From the NCBI GenBank assembly GCA_946411205.1, contig CAMKDG010000009.1, forward strand, positions 1-50,949: a DNA stretch of 50,949 bases. Reading direction: 5' to 3'. Positions 18,166 through 26,484 of this stretch are shown here, piece after piece. Below the pieces are notes generated by a model. It saw nothing but the letters and a program-made list of their open reading frames with translations, did not search any database and was not told the origin of the DNA. This stretch comes from an uncultured Desulfotomaculum sp. (GTDB lineage Bacteria; Bacillota; Desulfotomaculia; Desulfotomaculales; Desulfotomaculaceae). Position 1 is the stretch's first letter. Each line of letters begins with the position of its first letter. The translations under genes were made by a program, and so were the position numbers.

Positions 18166-18639
18166 TTATTCTGACTTACTATCTAACCCCAGTTTCTTTA
18201 TTTCTGCATCCAAATGCTTACTATACTTTTCCACAAAATTAAGCATACTGTCAAATTGTTCCTCAGTTACCTGCTCAAATACAGCTTTGTCCCGCGCTTG
18301 AAACTCTTTGTGTAGTTGTTCATGGATTTTATAAATTGCTTTCCCTTGCGGAGTCAAGCGAAAATAGATTTCTTTCTTGTTATCCGACTTTTGATAGCTT
18401 TCAATGAGCCCCTTTTTTTCGAACTTCTTGGTCATTTTACTTATGGCGCCTCTGGTCATATAAAGGGACTCCGCAAGTTTTGTCACATTGGAATCCACAT
18501 TTTTTTCAATGCTTTCGATATAATGTACTTCAGAAGGCTTATAATCTTTCAGACTTTCTTCCATCTTTACCTTATTAAGCCAAGCCATCTTGTTTAATAA
18601 GTTTCTGAAACCCATCATGACCTGTTCCTCTTTGTTCAT
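18166..18639 (-). CDS. MarR-family transcriptional regulator
   Basis: This 157-residue winged-helix regulator shows NVTKLAESLYMTRGAISKMT as the recognition region, then KKFEKKGLIES and a wing with DNKKEIYFRLTPQG. ATG at 18639 is chosen over an upstream in-frame start at 18666 because GGGAGGA lies at the right distance. It precedes the MFS exporter and probably represses it, with release by a small ligand. Confidence 0.9.
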   Translation of the reverse strand: MNKEEQVMMGFRNLLNKMAWLNKVKMEESLKDYKPSEVHYIESIEKNVDSNVTKLAESLYMTRGAISKMTKKFEKKGLIESYQKSDNKKEIYFRLTPQGKAIYKIHEQLHKEFQARDKAVFEQVTEEQFDSMLNFVEKYSKHLDAEIKKLGLDSKSE

Positions 18640-18778
18640 GGGCTGTCCTCCCACCCGTTGGTACATTACCCTATTATAGTAAATTTTTGTTTCTATTTCA
18701 ACAATACAAGCGGCTTTGCCTCCTGTATGGCCTCCCTGTTCAGGGATAGTAACACGCTAATTTCATATTTGTCGCAAG

Positions 18779-18801
18779 GAAAAAGACGGAGATTATCCGC
18801 C
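18779..18801 (-). terminator. Terminator of the selenoprotein gene
   Basis: GGCGGA (18796-18801) pairs with TCCGTC (18785-18790) and is followed on the minus strand by TTTTT. It begins right at the end of the selenoprotein frame, supporting that as the true gene end. Confidence 0.75.
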
Positions 18802-18802
18802 T

Positions 18803-19123
18803 TTAACAGGTACAGCAGGAATTTGCGATTTCCAATGAACGGAAAATCCACCAACCGACATAGTCTATCTTCAGAGGTTGGCTTGGATCAACCAGACAAA
18901 TTTGAGGGTCTAGGTGGACTTTGATGTTGTCCACTGTTAGGGATTGAAAATAAGTACTCTGTTTTTCCGAAGGTGAACCCCTTCGCACCGAAGGGGAGTG
19001 ACTTCCTATAGAAGCATGACTGCCGCAGCTTCACCCTCCTGCTGCCAGACAAAAAACAGTAATTTGCCCGCCCAACTTTTCCAGGATATAGTTACGGGCT
19101 TGGGGTGTAAATAGAATTTGCAC
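18803..19123 (-). CDS. CC/Se-motif (HesB/IscA-like) selenoprotein with in-frame UGA
   Basis: Two frame fragments in the same register, separated by one UGA (19031-19033), form a 106-residue protein. The first 30 codons (VQILFTPQARNYILEK, then GGQITVF and LAAGG) look like the start of CC/Se-motif family (seleno)proteins. After UGA come SCGSH and SPSVRRGSP, the conserved follow-on of that family, then a VDNIKVHLD strand. Reading UGA as selenocysteine gives GG-Sec-SCG. The start is GTG at 19123 with GGGGGAGG eight bases upstream. It lies 64 bases after the arsR gene on the same strand. Hairpins follow the UGA (for example CCCCTTCG/CGAAGGGG at about 34 bases), but none is a textbook SECIS. The function in the family is not established. 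Confidence 0.78.
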
Positions 19124-19187
19124 CTGTGTAACCTCCCCCAATGCTTGATAACTGGCTAACTACAAGCAAGCTTAAAATCCTGTTGAT

Positions 19188-19550
19188 TTATCTGCCATCA
19201 TGGTGATGATGCGACAGGGCTGTTTCAATGATCGTTTTAACACAATCATCATGCAGGGAGTAAAAGACCATTTTACCTTGTTTGCGCTGTTTGGCCAGCC
19301 CTACATTCTTTAGATACCGTAGGTGATGGGAAGCCGCAGCCACCGTTGAACCTATAATTGTGGCTACATCACAAACGCAAAGCTCCTCTCGGGAAAGGGC
19401 ATAGATAATTTTCATTCTGGTGTCATCGGCCAGAGCTTTAAAAATTTCCGCCAGGCCTTCGGTGACTTTTACTTCTGTTTTTAATCGTTCAACCTTTTCC
19501 TCGTTAAAACAAAAGATTTCACAGGTGTCGGGCTGTTTTGTTTCAGTCAC
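19188..19550 (-). CDS. ArsR/SmtB-family metal-sensing repressor (CadC-like)
   Basis: This 120-residue winged-helix repressor has ELCVCDVATIIG, the metal-binding helix with two cysteines, and recognition helix TVAAASHHLRYLK. An N-terminal DTCEIFC could complete a CadC-type thiolate site, and a C-terminal DDCVKTIIETALSHHHHD resembles the second (zinc) site of the family. The start is GTG at 19550, because GGGAGGTGAT occupies the first codons of the longer ATG version at 19565. Next to the P-type ATPase it is the expected repressor of metal efflux. Confidence 0.92.
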   Translation of the reverse strand: MTETKQPDTCEIFCFNEEKVERLKTEVKVTEGLAEIFKALADDTRMKIIYALSREELCVCDVATIIGSTVAAASHHLRYLKNVGLAKQRKQGKMVFYSLHDDCVKTIIETALSHHHHDGR

Positions 19551-19597
19551 AGAATCACCTCCCATGAATCTTCCTTCGTATTATAGAAACATTCACT

Positions 19598-19631
19598 TTA
19601 TCATTATAGTATTTCCATTGTTCCCTTCACA
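19598..19631 (-). promoter_or_regulatory. Promoter of the arsR-like gene with nearby operator-like sequence
   Basis: TTGTGA and TATAAT on the minus strand are 18 bases apart. Downstream, TGAATGTTTCT (about 19583-19595) recurs upstream of cadA (about 22405-22415), making it a candidate half-site for the ArsR-type repressor. Confidence 0.45.
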
Positions 19632-19666
19632 AGAATTTATTATTATTTACTTATATATATTTTTAA

Positions 19667-19735
19667 GCCCGCCCCCCTTATTGATATGCTCCCTGCCAAG
19701 TAGACAGAGGGCAGTTCATATGGGGATGCGGGCTC
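19667..19735. other. Long structured inverted repeat between cadA and arsR
   Basis: AGCCCGC near 19668 pairs with GCGGGCT near 19728, with inner pairings including CATATG/CATATC and CTGCCCTC/GGCAGGG. Read on the minus strand it forms an extended stem after the cadA stop at 19752. No clear T run follows, so it could be a terminator-like or RNA-stabilising element. Confidence 0.5.
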
Positions 19736-19751
19736 GTTTATCAAAAGAGGC

Positions 19752-22376
19752 TTACACATTGGCGTAGGCTACAGAAGATTGGTTTGGCTTAGCTGCTGCA
19801 TCACTGTAGGGATCGCCCACTTTCATTAACCTCATGCCGTTGGCAATGACAAGTAGTGCTGCGCCGGTATCAGCAAAGACTGCCATCCACAGGTTGGCCA
19901 TTCCCAAGAAGGTAGCCACTAGGAACACAGCCTTTACCACCAGAGAAAAACTAATGTTTTGCTTGATAACACCCAAAGCCTTACGGCTTAGATGGATAGC
20001 ATAGGGCAACTTGGTCAGGTCGTCTGCCATTAAGGCAATATCTGCGGTTTCCAGAGCGGTATCCGTACCGGCACCGCCCATGGCAATACCCACGGTGGCT
20101 GTGGCCAGAGCTGGGGCATCGTTCACACCGTCTCCCACCATGGCCACCTTTCCATACTGCTGTTGCAACTGCTGAATAGCAGCAAGCTTGTTATCGGGCA
20201 ACAGTTCTGCCCGATAATCGTCAAGCCCCAATTCTTCAGCAATAACCCTAGCAGTTCCGGCATTATCCCCTGTTAGCATTACCAGTTTAGTGATACCTGC
20301 AGCGTGCAGACCCGCCAAGGCCGCCCGGCTACTTTCCCGGATTTTATCTGCCACGGCAATTAGACCCAAAGTCTCTTGGCTGCTGCCCACAATCATCACC
20401 GTGTTGCCCCGTTTTTGCAGGACAGCAATTTGTTCTTGCAGGGATTGTAGGGGTATCTTCATCTCTTCAAACAATCGGCTGTTGCCAATGTAATAGTATT
20501 GCCCGTTAAGTTGTAAGCCGGCACCTTTACCAGTAAAGGATTGAAAATCAGTGCCCTCTGGCACTTGAACGTTCTGTTCTCCGGCATACTTTAGAATGGC
20601 CTCTGCCAGGGGGTGCTGAGAACGTTTTTCGATGGCGGCAGCAACTTCAATTACCCGCTCTTGACGAATGCCAGCCACAGGGATGATCAAATTTACTTCT
20701 GGCTTACCTTCGGTAAGCGTGCCTGTCTTGTCAAAGGCAATCACCTGGAGGGCACCTGCTTCCTCCAGATAAGCTCCTCCTTTAATCAGGACACCTTTTT
20801 TTGCGGCACTGCCAATGGCGGCCACAATTGACACCGGAGTTGATATAACCAGGGCACATGGACAAGAAACTACTAAAAGAATCAGTGCTCGTTCAAACCA
20901 GAGCTGAAAGGGTTGCCCGAAGAAAAGCCAGGGCAGTACCGCGACTAGGATGGCTGCAATAATTACCGCTGGTGTGTAATACTTGGCAAAAACATCTACG
21001 AACTGCTGAGATGGTGCCTTCTGAGCCTGGGCCTCTTCCACCAGGTTGATAATTTTAGCCAGGGTGGTATCTTCCACCAGCTTGGTGACGTTGATTTCAA
21101 TGGCACCCTGACCATTAATGGTACCTGCATAAACCTCCATACCTACAGTTTTTTCCACTGGCATGGATTCACCGGTGATGGGGGCTTGATTCACATCGGT
21201 TTGCCCTGCCACGACCTCACCATCCATGGGAATACGCTCACCAGGCTTGACGATAAGGATATCGCCTACCACCAATTCCTCCACCGGCAGTTTTAGCTCT
21301 TGACCGTTACGCCGTACCAAGGCTTCTTTGGGAGAGAGATCCATCAGTGATCGGATAGAATTACGGGTCTTATCCATGGTATAACTTTGTAGGGCATTGC
21401 CCAGCGCAAAAAGAAATACCACGGTGGCACCTTCGGCCCATTCTCCGATGGCCGCTGCACCCACCACCGCCACGACCATGAGAAAATTCATATCAAAGGA
21501 CAATGATCTAAGGGAGTATAGACCGCTTCTGGCAGTGTAAAATCCCCCACTGATCATAGCAGCCAGGTAAGCCCCAGTGACAATGGACTCGGGCATGTTA
21601 AAATAAGCAAGGACAAAACCGGCCAACAAAAACAAACCGGAAAGCACAGTCAACAGCACCTTGGTATCTCCGAATAAACGCTTTGGGGATGGCTGCCCTT
21701 TTTCGTTAGCCAACTGGCCATCATAGCCAGCGGCCTTGATGGCCTGCAAAATCGTTGCTACAGAGATTGTGTGACTAACAGTTAGTTTGCCTGCTCCAAA
21801 ATTTATTTGAGCTTCCGTCACCCCAGGTAGTGCTTGCAACTTTTTCTCTAGCTTTGCGGCACAATCAGCACAATCCATGCCGCTTACCCGGAAGACAGTG
21901 GTTTTGGCTTGACTATCTAGTTCAGCCTGGTAACCCGCTGCCTTCACTGCATCCAAGATTGTTTCTAAGGCAGTAGTATGGTTGACGGTCATTTTACCCG
22001 CTCCGAAATTGATACTAGCCGCTGCCACACCCGGCAGGTTTTTAACCCTTTTCTCCAACTTCGCTGCGCAATCGGCACAATCCAGCCCGCCCAGACGAAG
22101 CTGGGTTTTCTTCAAGGCTTCTTGTTCTGTTACGGGAGTCTTTGAAGGAACATGGACTAGAACAGCAGATTCTTTCGCTAATACTGGAGGATAGTTAATT
22201 TTTCCCAGTGTTAATCCTGGTAGAACATTACCACCCTTATTATTCAGTTTCATGCCAGTAGAGCCAACCGTCTTGCTCTCTTGTAAATTATCTGTTATCG
22301 TTTTATCTTTTCCAGAACAACAGTTGTTGTTACAAACACAACCAGTCTGGTTATGGGTATGATTATGAGTTTTCAC
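19752..22376 (-). CDS. cadA: Cd/Zn/Pb-exporting P1B-type ATPase with two heavy-metal domains
   Basis: This 874-residue metal efflux ATPase starts at GTG 22376, with TAGGAGGGATC just upstream; an open frame further 5' lacks a ribosome site. The N-terminus is His/Cys-rich (HNHTHNQTGC, then CNNNCC), followed by two heavy-metal-associated domains, each with GLDCADC or GMDCADC. The P-type core has the CPC metal site (SCPCALVIS), DKTGTLTEGKP and GDGVNDAPALA. These features fit Zn2+/Cd2+/Pb2+ export across the cytoplasmic membrane. The arsR-type repressor follows on the same strand. Confidence 0.95.
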   Translation of the reverse strand: MKTHNHTHNQTGCVCNNNCCSGKDKTITDNLQESKTVGSTGMKLNNKGGNVLPGLTLGKINYPPVLAKESAVLVHVPSKTPVTEQEALKKTQLRLGGLDCADCAAKLEKRVKNLPGVAAASINFGAGKMTVNHTTALETILDAVKAAGYQAELDSQAKTTVFRVSGMDCADCAAKLEKKLQALPGVTEAQINFGAGKLTVSHTISVATILQAIKAAGYDGQLANEKGQPSPKRLFGDTKVLLTVLSGLFLLAGFVLAYFNMPESIVTGAYLAAMISGGFYTARSGLYSLRSLSFDMNFLMVVAVVGAAAIGEWAEGATVVFLFALGNALQSYTMDKTRNSIRSLMDLSPKEALVRRNGQELKLPVEELVVGDILIVKPGERIPMDGEVVAGQTDVNQAPITGESMPVEKTVGMEVYAGTINGQGAIEINVTKLVEDTTLAKIINLVEEAQAQKAPSQQFVDVFAKYYTPAVIIAAILVAVLPWLFFGQPFQLWFERALILLVVSCPCALVISTPVSIVAAIGSAAKKGVLIKGGAYLEEAGALQVIAFDKTGTLTEGKPEVNLIIPVAGIRQERVIEVAAAIEKRSQHPLAEAILKYAGEQNVQVPEGTDFQSFTGKGAGLQLNGQYYYIGNSRLFEEMKIPLQSLQEQIAVLQKRGNTVMIVGSSQETLGLIAVADKIRESSRAALAGLHAAGITKLVMLTGDNAGTARVIAEELGLDDYRAELLPDNKLAAIQQLQQQYGKVAMVGDGVNDAPALATATVGIAMGGAGTDTALETADIALMADDLTKLPYAIHLSRKALGVIKQNISFSLVVKAVFLVATFLGMANLWMAVFADTGAALLVIANGMRLMKVGDPYSDAAAKPNQSSVAYANV

Positions 22377-22488
22377 AAAGATCCCTCCTAAAATAATTAA
22401 TTTCAAGAAACATTCAAACGTTCGCTTTAATATTAAAATATCACAAGAGACTTCCTTTGTCACCTGTTTTTTTCATAATAGCTGCAAG

Positions 22489-22522
22489 ATAAAAAACACT
22501 CTCCGAGTTATCGGCGAGTGTT
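22489..22522 (-). terminator. Terminator of the agmatine-deiminase-like gene
   Basis: AACACTC (22495-22501) pairs with GAGTGTT (22516-22522), with inner CCG/CGG pairing, followed on the minus strand by TTTTTTATC. Confidence 0.85.
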
Positions 22523-22570
22523 AGAAATATCTATATATTATAAATGAAACTTTGTTGGCTCTGTTGTACT

Positions 22571-23761
22571 TTACTCTGGCATGTGCTGGGTAATACAGTG
22601 GATGCCGCCACCCCAACGATTTACATTTTCGGCGTTGATACCAATGATGTGACGACCTGGAAACACCTTCTGTAGGGTATCTTTAACCTGGCCTTCCGTG
22701 GTTTTAAGCGTGTCACTTCGGCCCGGCTGCCAATAAGTCTGCATAAGTACGGCTCCATTGGTAACCGCGTAGTTTAAATAGCTGAGTAGGGGTATTTTGC
22801 CGGTTTCATCAACTTGTCCATAAAGAGTGGGTGGCATGGGAATTCTAATAATACGAAAGGGTTTGCCGTCCTGGTCAGTGGCATTACGGAGTATTTGGTA
22901 GTTCTCCTCCATACGACGGTAAGATTCCTGTGTTATCGTGTTGGTATACCTGTCCGCAGGCAGAATTTGCGCTAATAAAATAGTATGGGGATTGGCAAAA
23001 CGGGCTATTTCATTAATGTGTCCGGTGGTGATATGGTCATCTTCCGCTAGCCCTTTTTTTAGCCAGATGATTTTTTTAACTCCCAGCACCCGTTGATATT
23101 CCTTTTCTATTTCTTCTTTGCTCATCTTTGGATTACGGCTTAAAGCCACCGATTCGGTAACCAGCATAGTACCCCGACCGTTAGACTCTATGGCACCACC
23201 TTCGGAAATCAGGTTGGCCTTAATGACCGGTAGGTTAAGCTGCTCCGCGGCTAGTCTATCCACCTGGCTTTCGGTAGCAAGGTAGGTGGGGTCGCCACCC
23301 CGGCTGTAGTTGTTAAAGTCGAAATCGACTACCTGGAGCTTATTTTGCGGGTCCTTGACAAAAATGGGTCCCACATCCCGGGTCCAAATGGACATGTGGT
23401 TAACAACGTAGTAATGTACATTGTTGCCGGTGGAGCCGTTACTTTTCAGCAGATCTTTAACTTGGTTCATTTCTTCCTGGCTTCGTACCATCAGATTAAC
23501 CTGGATGTACGGCTCCAGGGCTTTCATAATAGCGAGGGTCACTGGATAAACCGGGCGGTCGGTGTTATAGATTTCAGGGGGCCACTGCAGCCAGATGGCC
23601 TGCTGTTGATCAAACTCGGCGGGAAAAGTATACGCCGCAGCAGGTGGCTTGGCTTGAATGTTTTCTGCTTTTCTAGATGACTGGGGCTTAAAACCTCGGA
23701 CCGCCATGATCACCAGTACACAAACAAAAGTAACGAGGATGATTGAATATATCTTTTTCAT
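22571..23761 (-). CDS. Membrane-anchored agmatine deiminase / peptidyl-arginine deiminase family protein
   Basis: This 396-residue protein has an N-terminal membrane anchor or uncleaved signal (about residues 4-22) and a guanidino-group-modifying domain. Visible family elements are WIWLQWPPE-like sequence near residue 58, SIWTRDVGPIF, EGGAIESNGRGT, DDHITTGHINEIARF with the catalytic His, and GGGIHCITQ with the catalytic Cys. It should hydrolyse a guanidino substrate such as agmatine or peptidyl-arginine outside the membrane. Most agmatine deiminases are cytoplasmic, so the anchor favours a periplasmic or surface role. It is a single gene with its own terminator. Confidence 0.88.
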   Translation of the reverse strand: MKKIYSIILVTFVCVLVIMAVRGFKPQSSRKAENIQAKPPAAAYTFPAEFDQQQAIWLQWPPEIYNTDRPVYPVTLAIMKALEPYIQVNLMVRSQEEMNQVKDLLKSNGSTGNNVHYYVVNHMSIWTRDVGPIFVKDPQNKLQVVDFDFNNYSRGGDPTYLATESQVDRLAAEQLNLPVIKANLISEGGAIESNGRGTMLVTESVALSRNPKMSKEEIEKEYQRVLGVKKIIWLKKGLAEDDHITTGHINEIARFANPHTILLAQILPADRYTNTITQESYRRMEENYQILRNATDQDGKPFRIIRIPMPPTLYGQVDETGKIPLLSYLNYAVTNGAVLMQTYWQPGRSDTLKTTEGQVKDTLQKVFPGRHIIGINAENVNRWGGGIHCITQHMPE

Positions 23762-23828
23762 GTGCTATCTACCTTTAATTTTTAAAGATAATATACCTCG
23801 CGATTACGAAAATTATTTTCACAGAGTA

Positions 23829-24177
23829 TTAATCAGCAAAATACATCGGCACAAATGTATCTGGGCTGTTCATATCCGCTTTCCCAATAGCGCCTGTTAA
23901 GTAAGCCAGCGTGTAGAAATAAATGATGTCTGTGTTCGGATCGACAAGGGTTAAATAAGGTCCTTGAAACAATTCATAACGCCCGACATTGCCTATATAG
24001 TATGTATTATTTATCGCGTTATCTATTTTTGCAAAGCTTGGGGCGTTCAGGCTTTTGCCTTTTAAGTTTCCTTTGAGCCATGCCATTGAACATTTGCTCC
24101 AAATGCCTTTCGTCCAGTTGGTTTGGGATGATCGTGAGAATTAAATAATCTGGTTTAAGAAATAATTCTTTGATAAG
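23829..24177 (-). pseudogene. Remnant of an unknown protein gene, frameshifted
   Basis: The 85-codon frame 24086-23829 ends GKADMNSPDTFVPMYFAD. Upstream, a different frame (from about 24177) reads LIKELFLKPDYLILTIIPNQ and then LDERHLEQMF, which looks like real protein. The two would join by a frameshift at the A-rich stretch near 24055-24068. No start codon with a ribosome site is seen at the head. I do not recognise the family; it is probably the truncated 3' part of a lost gene. Confidence 0.5.
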
Positions 24178-24252
24178 CTATAAATAAGCCCGGTGCGAAG
24201 AAGCTGATTATTGTTTTTCCTATAGGAGAAGGTATTAAAGGATGTGATATCA

Positions 24253-24849
24253 ATGAATATTGAAGCATTATTTGAGCAATATGGATATGCAATCCTGTTC
24301 ATAGGATTATTGCTGGAGTTCATTGCTCTTCCCTTTCCAGGTGAAATTGCATTACTGTATGCAGGATATCTGACTTATCTGGGAGTGCTAAATGGATGGA
24401 CAGCACTTTTTTTAGCGTTTATCGGCACGATAGTAGGGATGACGGTGACGTATTTTATTGGACTGAAGGTGGGGATGCCTTTTATTCAACGTATTGGTAA
24501 ATGGGTGTTTATTACACCAGACAAATTTGATAAAACGACAAAATGGTTTTGCAAATGCGGCTATTTCCTTGTCTTCATTGGCTATTTTATTCCCGTTGTT
24601 CGGCATATAACCGGTTATTTAACAGGCATTTTAGGTTCTTCCTTTCGGACCTTTGCAGTCTATGCTTATAGCGGCGCCTTGTTTTGGTGTATTAGCTTCC
24701 TAGGCTTGGGATACATATTTGGCTCACAATGGAATAGTTTGTTATACGCCATAGAGCATTATTCGTGGAGTGTCGGAATCATCCTGGTACTGCTTGCAGC
24801 GCTTGTCTGGCTAGTAAAAAGAATGGTTCATTGTCGATCTTCGGAATAA
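24253..24849 (+). CDS. DedA-family membrane protein
   Basis: This 198-residue membrane protein has about five hydrophobic segments. It carries the DedA pattern: FIALPFPGEIALLYAGYL in the first part, a GxxxG membrane segment, and then FVPVVRHITGYLTG-like sequence (here YFIPVVRHITG), the conserved arginine region. DedA proteins are linked to membrane lipid and proton-gradient homeostasis and lipid-carrier flipping. ATG at 24253 is preferred to GTG at 24244 because AAAGGA is better placed for it. It is a single gene. Confidence 0.9.
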   Translation: MNIEALFEQYGYAILFIGLLLEFIALPFPGEIALLYAGYLTYLGVLNGWTALFLAFIGTIVGMTVTYFIGLKVGMPFIQRIGKWVFITPDKFDKTTKWFCKCGYFLVFIGYFIPVVRHITGYLTGILGSSFRTFAVYAYSGALFWCISFLGLGYIFGSQWNSLLYAIEHYSWSVGIILVLLAALVWLVKRMVHCRSSE

Positions 24850-24972
24850 CGAGTGTGCAACCAGCGTAGCAAAGGAATGCCCCGGAGTCTGGCTCCAGGG
24901 CAATCAGAAATAAGACCTTAGATTTTCCAAAGGAAATCCAACATTCAGGGGCCTTTCTCCATCTTGGTACAA

Positions 24973-25572
24973 TTATCCATTTCGCTTCCGCATTAAGCAA
25001 ACCCAGGCTCTAGGCGGGGTAGGGCTGTTAGAGCCAAAATGGCTTGAAACCAGCGAAAGGATTTCGAAGTAGGGTTCCACGGAGTTAACAATATCTCTGG
25101 CAGTACGCTGCGGTGGACCAGGGACATTACGTTGTTCATCCGCATTGCCAACGAGACTAAGCCACAGACCTTCTTTTTCTAAATGAGCAGCTACTTTTTC
25201 AGCAAAAATCTTCCGCTCTTTATCCGTATTAAATGAATGAAAACAGCCTCTGTCAAAAGCAAAACTAAACGGAGCTCCTTCAATGTTGTTTAAACGGATG
25301 TCATTCACCATAAAGGTACACGTAATATGTTCTATTGCTGCCCTCTCTACAGCTTTCTGTATGGCAAGCTCTGAAGTATCAATACCTATTACATCAAAAC
25401 TATTTTGGGCCAGCCAGATGGAATTATTACCGGTGCCGCAGCCAATATCCAGTGCCTTACAAGGGTTGATGGACATGGTGGTTACCGTCTGAATAAGGTT
25501 AAAATCAGGTTTGCCAATATCCCAAGGAGTATTGCCTGCTTGATATCTTTCCTTATAACGTTCCTCTATCAT
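24973..25572 (-). CDS. Class I SAM-dependent methyltransferase
   Basis: This 199-residue methyltransferase has motif I ALDIGCGTGNNSIWLA, motif II IGIDTSELAI, and a following FDRGCFHSF stretch as in tellurite-resistance/thiopurine-methyltransferase-like proteins. The N-terminus with NTPWDIGKPD is typical of that subgroup. The substrate is unknown. GGAGG precedes the ATG. It stands alone between dedA and the Agr cassette. Confidence 0.88.
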   Translation of the reverse strand: MIEERYKERYQAGNTPWDIGKPDFNLIQTVTTMSINPCKALDIGCGTGNNSIWLAQNSFDVIGIDTSELAIQKAVERAAIEHITCTFMVNDIRLNNIEGAPFSFAFDRGCFHSFNTDKERKIFAEKVAAHLEKEGLWLSLVGNADEQRNVPGPPQRTARDIVNSVEPYFEILSLVSSHFGSNSPTPPRAWVCLMRKRNG

Positions 25573-25745
25573 CTTGTTTTAACCTCCTACAAATAGATCG
25601 TGTGTTCTGCAACGGAATACATATAAAAAGACAGGATCTTCCTAAATTAGCCCTGCCATTGTTTATGGTTATAAAAAAATACCACATTCGCTTTGGACCA
25701 AGAAAATTGCCCAAAGCGAATGCCTTTACGTACATACTTAATGGA

Positions 25746-25889
25746 CTAATTCCTGCGCAGCCGGGCCGGCACCTTTGGTTCGTGACCTTGAAACCAACTT
25801 CTTGCCCCGGCAGCATAGATGCTTAGGAACATAACTACAGAAGCCATACTACTTAGCAGCCGCCAACTTAAGCTATTAAACCTTTTCAT
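25746..25889 (-). CDS. agrD: AgrD-like cyclic peptide pheromone precursor
   Basis: This 47-residue gene, too short for usual cut-offs, overlaps the end of agrB by 14 bases. It has the AgrD layout: an amphipathic, basic N-terminus MKRFNSLSWRLLSSMA, a hydrophobic stretch, a short core ARSWFQGH and the conserved charged tail EPKVPARLRRN. AgrB would cleave before the tail and cyclise the core into a secreted signal. The residue usually used for the ring is Cys; here the only obvious candidate is Ser (RSWFQG), so a lactone rather than a thiolactone is expected. GGGGGGGAAATGC lies upstream of the ATG. Confidence 0.8.
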   Translation of the reverse strand: MKRFNSLSWRLLSSMASVVMFLSIYAAGARSWFQGHEPKVPARLRRN

Positions 25890-26484
25890 GCATTTCCCCC
25901 CCTTTCGGATATGGATAACCTATGACATATAGTAAAGTGAAGCTGTTTGTAGCCATCCCCACCGCAGACCATAATAAATACTGCTTCAGCCAGGGCTGCC
26001 ATAGCCCCAGACCCAAAAGCACGGCACTCTGCAAAAGAACGATACCACGGCTCATTTTTTTATTCTGCTGTTTTTCCGCCTCATTAAGAGGCTTATTGGG
26101 ATGATCTACCGGTGCCCAGAGGCAGGTGATGAAAACCGAAAGTAGCACTAAGACTACCAACGCCCCATCAAGATAGGCGGGTGGCAGGTAGAAATGAAAC
26201 AAGGGGGCGGTGCTGTACAGGGTCAGGGTGAGCCAAAAACAATTGCCATAACTGGCCGCATGGTAACCCCCGGCATAGATCCGTAAAGAACAAAAGAACA
26301 AGATATACAGCAGTGTACCGGGCAGTTGTCCTAAAACCGTGCCCAGTAAAAGCATGGCTAAAAAACTGCCCAGAGTGGAAAGCAACAATGACCAGCCATA
26401 GACATAAATTTCTTTATCTTCCGGGGGGATCACTCCTTTGTTCGTCATGTACGAGGTTAATTGTGAGGAGATCTTTTCCAGCAT
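25876..26484 (-). CDS. agrB: AgrB-family pheromone-processing membrane peptidase
   Basis: This 202-residue membrane endopeptidase matures AgrD. The catalytic His and Cys are seen in GGYHAASYGNC with the expected spacing of seven. The preceding RIYAGG and five to six membrane segments fit the family. Its start lies inside the 3' end of the upstream kinase gene (71-base overlap), with AGAGAGGG six bases before the ATG. agrD overlaps its end, so all three genes form one transcript. Confidence 0.9.
   Translation of the reverse strand: MLEKISSQLTSYMTNKGVIPPEDKEIYVYGWSLLLSTLGSFLAMLLLGTVLGQLPGTLLYILFFCSLRIYAGGYHAASYGNCFWLTLTLYSTAPLFHFYLPPAYLDGALVVLVLLSVFITCLWAPVDHPNKPLNEAEKQQNKKMSRGIVLLQSAVLLGLGLWQPWLKQYLLWSAVGMATNSFTLLYVIGYPYPKGGEMHEKV

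Noticed and set aside
18803-18988. Independent 61-residue small protein starting at 18988
   Set aside because: It lacks a ribosome site and continues in frame with the upstream fragment through the UGA; it is better read as the second part of the selenoprotein.
19667-19735. Structured element considered as a metal riboswitch
   Set aside because: It lies after the cadA stop and I could not match it to any riboswitch consensus I know. It is described only as an inverted repeat.
24973-25572. Methyltransferase as part of the agr operon
   Set aside because: About 170 bases separate it from agrD, it has its own ribosome site, and there is no functional link.
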